Source of the DNA: Actinomycetes bacterium | GTDB lineage: Bacteria; Actinomycetota; Actinomycetes; JAJYSQ01 | Length of the DNA stretch: 8,246 nt | Direction: 5' to 3' | Assembly (NCBI GenBank): GCA_021793495.1 | Contig: JAJYSQ010000045.1 | Location: 1 to 8,246, forward strand | In this document: positions 6,631 to 8,246 of the stretch, one piece after another | Numbering within the stretch: position 1 is the first letter of the stretch | How the letters are laid out: every line of letters starts with the position of its first letter | Notes under the pieces: model-generated | The model's input: only the letters and a program-made list of their open reading frames with translations | Database searches by the model: none | What the model was told of the DNA's origin: nothing | Translations under genes and position numbers: made by a program

Positions 6631-7043
6631 CGACGTCCTACCGCCACCGGCTCGAGGCTCAACCGCCGCACCCGATCGGCCAGCACCGCCTCGTCCACCC
6701 CACGCAGCTCGACCAGCTTCACCCGGCTGGTGGCACCACGGACCACCACCACGTCCCGGCGGGCCAGGCCGAAGGCGTCGGCCAGCGCGCGCAGCGCGGC
6801 ACGGGTCGCAGCCCCTTCACGGGGCGCGGCCGGCACGGCGACGACCAGCGCGGGCGGGGTCGCACCAGCCCCGGGGTAGACCCCGCCGACCCGCACCGAC
6901 GACGCGCCGGGCTGCACCCGCACGCTCAACCGCAGCACCCCGCCGGGCCCGTGGCCGAGCACGGGACCGAGGACGGGACCGAGGACCGAGCCGACCGGAC
7001 CGTCGGACGCGGCCGGCGGCTCGACAGGCACGAGGCGCGGCAC
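6627..7043 (-). CDS. DUF167 (YggU-like) family protein
   Basis: A small conserved protein of unknown function. The DUF167 domain spans about residues 36-120: VLRLSVRVQPGASSVRVGG (36-54), LVVAVPAAPREGAATRAALR (66-85), LADAFGL (87-93), VVVVRGATSRVKLVELRG (98-115). The EGAA and G-x-x-SR-x-K elements are the family signature. The 138-residue length exceeds the usual 75-100 because of an N-terminal Gly/Pro/Val-rich extension with a VLGP repeat. The start is uncertain: GTG at 7043 gives the full length, and an internal GTG at 6938 starts exactly at the domain edge. The gene ends in TGA inside a GTGA that also starts murT, so the two are almost certainly co-translated. It is first in the minus-strand series and divergent from ileS. 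I cannot assign a biochemical role. Confidence 0.85.
   Translation of the reverse strand: MPRLVPVEPPAASDGPVGSVLGPVLGPVLGHGPGGVLRLSVRVQPGASSVRVGGVYPGAGATPPALVVAVPAAPREGAATRAALRALADAFGLARRDVVVVRGATSRVKLVELRGVDEAVLADRVRRLSLEPVAVGRR
6961..6984. repeat. Perfect 12-bp tandem duplication in the DUF167 gene
   Basis: ACGGGACCGAGG occurs at 6961-6972 and 6973-6984, with a short partial third copy after it. It encodes the VLGP repeats of the N-terminal extension upstream of the DUF167 domain. Confidence 0.9.
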
Positions 7044-7068
7044 CCCCCGATCATGGCACCCCCGATCA
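7040..7068. repeat. Imperfect tandem direct repeat over the DUF167 start codon
   Basis: GCACCCCCCGATCA (7040-7053) recurs as GCACCCCCGATCA (7056-7068), differing by one C in the C-run, with a period of 15-16 nt. The first copy contains the GTG start codon (7043-7041, minus strand) of the DUF167 gene. On the minus strand each copy reads TGATCGGGGG followed by GTGC, which resembles a duplicated G-rich ribosome-binding/start segment. It could be a recent small duplication or a pair of protein-binding half sites. Confidence 0.7.
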
Positions 7069-7097
7069 CGGTGCCGCAGGGCGTGGGCGACCCACGG
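7044..7097. promoter_or_regulatory. Divergent intergenic region between the DUF167 gene and the ileS leader
   Basis: The 358-nt gap between the two divergent genes divides into this upstream part and the ileS promoter and leader. This part holds an imperfect direct repeat (7040-7068) and a perfect inverted repeat (7082-7096). I could not find a convincing -35/-10 pair reading toward the DUF167 gene, so the minus-strand promoter of DUF167-murT-gatD is presumed here but not located. Confidence 0.4.
7082..7096. repeat. Perfect inverted repeat next to the ileS -10 element
   Basis: CGTGGG (7082-7087) and CCCACG (7091-7096) are perfect inverted repeats around a 3-nt spacer CGA. The element ends 1 bp before the TG of the extended -10 of the ileS promoter, so it occupies the spacer region of that promoter. 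The position suits an operator, but no regulator can be named. Confidence 0.6.
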
Positions 7098-7106
7098 TGC
7101 TAAGTT
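7098..7106 (+). promoter_or_regulatory. Probable extended -10 promoter of ileS
   Basis: TGCTAAGTT is an extended -10 element (TG, one base, TAAGTT with the TAnnnT core). No TTGAC-like -35 is present at 16-18 bp upstream, as is common for extended -10 promoters. Initiation would fall near 7112-7114, immediately upstream of the T-box Stem I, giving a leader of about 290 nt. Confidence 0.5.
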
Positions 7107-7112
7107 GTCGTG

Positions 7113-7397
7113 CGCGGTCCGCAGGCGTCGACGGGGACGAGTACCCGCCCGAAACCAGCCATGAGCGACCCGGGGATGGTGCGAGCCCGGGGACTGAGGG
7201 TGGGGAAGATCACCCCTGAGCCGCCGGAAGAACGGCCTCGTCGGCCTGGTAGACCCGGCAGCGGACGACGAACGAAGGGGGCCGTCCCCTCGACGCTGGT
7301 GCCGAGGACGACGGTCAAGGAGGGTGGTACCGCGGGAGCCCGGCTCTCGTCCCTCCGTGGCAGGACCGTACGAGTTCTGGTGCGCCGACCACGGAGG
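7113..7397 (+). promoter_or_regulatory. T-box leader of ileS, translational type (tRNA-Ile sensor)
   Basis: The leader senses uncharged tRNA-Ile. Stem I: base helix GGGG (7133-7136) with CCCC (7213-7216); specifier loop with AGTA (7140-7143) on the 5' side and GAAG (7205-7208), specifier ATC (7209-7211), then A7212 on the 3' side; helix CCCGCCC (7144-7150) with GGGTGGG (7198-7204); an ATGAGCGA internal bulge (7161-7168); distal helix CCCGGG (7169-7174) with CCCGGG (7186-7191) closing loop GATGGTGCGAG. A likely Stem III is AGGGG (7276-7280) with CCCCT (7286-7290). The T-box AGGGTGGTACCGCG starts at 7321. The antisequestrator is GGAGGG (7319-7324) with CCCTCC (7351-7356), then the bulge with TGGT (7325-7328) matching a tRNA 3' ACCA, then CGGGAG (7333-7338) with CTCTCG (7344-7349). 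The competing sequestrator is CCTCCGTGG (7352-7360) with CCACGGAGG (7389-7397), which buries the ileS Shine-Dalgarno. No T-run terminator is present, so control is translational. Confidence 0.95.
7393..7397 (+). promoter_or_regulatory. ileS Shine-Dalgarno, target of the T-box sequestrator
   Basis: GGAGG ends 4 nt before the ATG at 7402. It fixes the start codon and is fully contained in the 9-bp sequestrator helix, so its accessibility would depend on tRNA-Ile charging. Confidence 0.85.
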
Positions 7398-7401
7398 CCC
7401 G

Positions 7402-8246
7402 ATGTACCACGCCGTCCCGACCAGCGTCGACCTGCCCGCCCTCGAGCACCAGGTGCTCGAGGCGTGGCGTGCGGGAGACGTCTTCGCCCGGTCCCTGGCC
7501 CAGACGGCCGACGGCCCGCGCTGGGTGTTCTACGAGGGCCCGCCGACGGCGAACGGCATGCCGGGCACCCACCATGTGGAGGCGCGGGTCTTCAAGGACG
7601 TCTTCCCACGGTTCAAGACCATGAAGGGCTACCACGTCCCACGCAAGGCAGGGTGGGACTGCCACGGCCTCCCGGTGGAGATCGCGGTGGAGAAGGAGCT
7701 CGGCTTCACCCGCAAGCAGGACATCGAGGCGTACGGGGTGGCCGCGTTCAACGAACGGTGCCGCACCGAGGTGCGGGCCAACGTGGATGCCTTCACCCAG
7801 CTGACCGAGCGGATGGGGTACTGGGTCGACATGTCCCAGGCCTACTGGACGATGGACCCCGGGTACGTGCAGAGCGTGTGGTGGTCGCTGAAGCAGATCT
7901 TCGACGCCGGCCTGCTCGTCTCGGACTACCGGGTGGTGCCCTACTGCCCGCGGTGCGGGACCGGGCTGAGCGACCACGAGCTGGCCCAGGGGTACGAGAC
8001 CGTGGTCGACCCCTCGGTCTACGTACGCTTCCCGGTCACCACCGGCCCGCTGGCCGCGCTCGGCGCGTCCCTGCTGGTCTGGACCACGACCCCCTGGACG
8101 CTGGTGTCGAACACCGCGGTCGCCGTCCATCCGGACGTCGAGTACCAGGCCGTACGCACCCCGTCCGGCGAGGTCCTGGTCGTCGCCGAGCCGCTGGTCG
8201 CCACGGTCCTGGGCCAGGACACCGGTACCCCAGGTGCCGACGGGCG
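7402..8246 (+). CDS. ileS: Isoleucine-tRNA ligase (5' part, runs off window)
   Basis: Charges tRNA-Ile with isoleucine and edits misactivated valine. The 281 codons present cover the N-terminal part of the Rossmann fold and the start of the CP1 editing insertion. The start is ATG at 7402 with GGAGG 4 nt upstream. Landmarks are VFYEGPPTANGMPG (42-55), the HIGH-region GTHHVEARVFKD (55-66), FPRFKTMKGYHVPRKAGWDC (68-87), HGLPVE (88-93), GYWVDMSQAYWTMDP (139-153), the zinc-binding CPRC (182-185), SDHELAQGYE (190-199), DPSVYVRFP (203-211) and the editing-domain threonine-rich motif WTTTPWTLVSN (227-237). The pattern resembles Streptomyces and Thermus-type IleS more than the E. coli type. The HIGH tetrapeptide is replaced by G-T-H-H, keeping only the last His. 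The KMSKS motif lies beyond the window. Identity is independently supported by the ATC specifier of the T-box. Confidence 0.97.
   Translation, partial: MYHAVPTSVDLPALEHQVLEAWRAGDVFARSLAQTADGPRWVFYEGPPTANGMPGTHHVEARVFKDVFPRFKTMKGYHVPRKAGWDCHGLPVEIAVEKELGFTRKQDIEAYGVAAFNERCRTEVRANVDAFTQLTERMGYWVDMSQAYWTMDPGYVQSVWWSLKQIFDAGLLVSDYRVVPYCPRCGTGLSDHELAQGYETVVDPSVYVRFPVTTGPLAALGASLLVWTTTPWTLVSNTAVAVHPDVEYQAVRTPSGEVLVVAEPLVATVLGQDTGTPGADG

Noticed and set aside
5317..6879. A 520-codon plus-strand frame across murT and the DUF167 gene.
   Set aside because: It is antisense to MurT, which has an intact P-loop, zinc ribbon and C-terminal domain. The antisense product has no recognisable domain and no ribosome binding site.
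7125..7296. Seven-base long-range complement GCGTCGA (7125-7131) with TCGACGC (7290-7296) in the ileS leader.
   Set aside because: The core is the self-complementary CGTCGACG type, common in high-GC DNA, and the first segment borders the Stem I base. Without covariation I do not count it as a structural element.
7315..8130. A 271-codon minus-strand frame opposite ileS.
   Set aside because: It is a shadow of IleS, runs back through the T-box switch and shows no family resemblance.
1..8246. CRISPR arrays, insertion sequences, phage or defence genes, tRNA or rRNA genes.
   Set aside because: No regularly spaced repeats, transposase or recombinase motifs, attachment sites or RNA-gene signatures were seen. 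All long stretches are explained by housekeeping genes and the T-box leader.

Overview
The window is very GC-rich, its coding sequences prefer G or C at the third codon position, and several genes start with GTG. Gene content (DnaE1-type polymerase, MurT/GatD, an actinobacterial-style IleS under a T-box) points to a high-GC actinobacterium. The genus cannot be read from this stretch. It looks like core chromosome: I see no insertion sequence, phage gene, tRNA/rRNA gene or CRISPR array.

Layout. From about 7043 down to position 1 everything lies on the minus strand in one tightly packed series. In transcription order this is a DUF167/YggU protein (7043-6627), murT (6630-5311), gatD (5318-4569), a DksA/TraR zinc-finger protein (4478-3816), lspA (to 3310), rluD (3285-2296), a GNAT acetyltransferase (2282-1749), a dienelactone-hydrolase-like protein (1745-1113) and the 5' part of dnaE (1103 to the window edge). 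DUF167/murT and murT/gatD overlap by a few bases and the lspA frame overlaps dksA, which suggests translational coupling. The one clear internal gap (4479-4568) holds a recognisable promoter (TTGTCC, 17 bp, TATCCT) and a strong ribosome binding site ahead of dksA. There are therefore probably two transcription units: DUF167-murT-gatD, and dksA-lspA-rluD-GNAT-DLH-dnaE. Read-through between them is possible.

ileS points the other way, on the plus strand from 7402 to the window end. Its 358-nt upstream region holds an extended -10 promoter, a perfect inverted repeat, and a full tRNA-Ile-responsive T-box leader. The leader carries an ATC specifier, a T-box bulge with TGGT to match a tRNA ending in ACCA, and a perfect 9-bp pairing between the 3' strand of the antisequestrator and the ileS Shine-Dalgarno region. 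It can be read base by base as a translational switch.

Functions. MurT and GatD together amidate the D-glutamate of lipid II. LspA removes signal peptides from prolipoproteins. RluD makes pseudouridines in 23S rRNA. DnaE is the replicative polymerase and keeps all nine PHP metal ligands expected of a proofreading-competent actinobacterial DnaE1. The unit thus mixes envelope, ribosome and replication housekeeping genes. I found no wholly new system. The items most worth a second look are the T-box architecture, the altered HIGH motif of IleS, a possible CTG start for lspA, and the coupling of DUF167 to murT.
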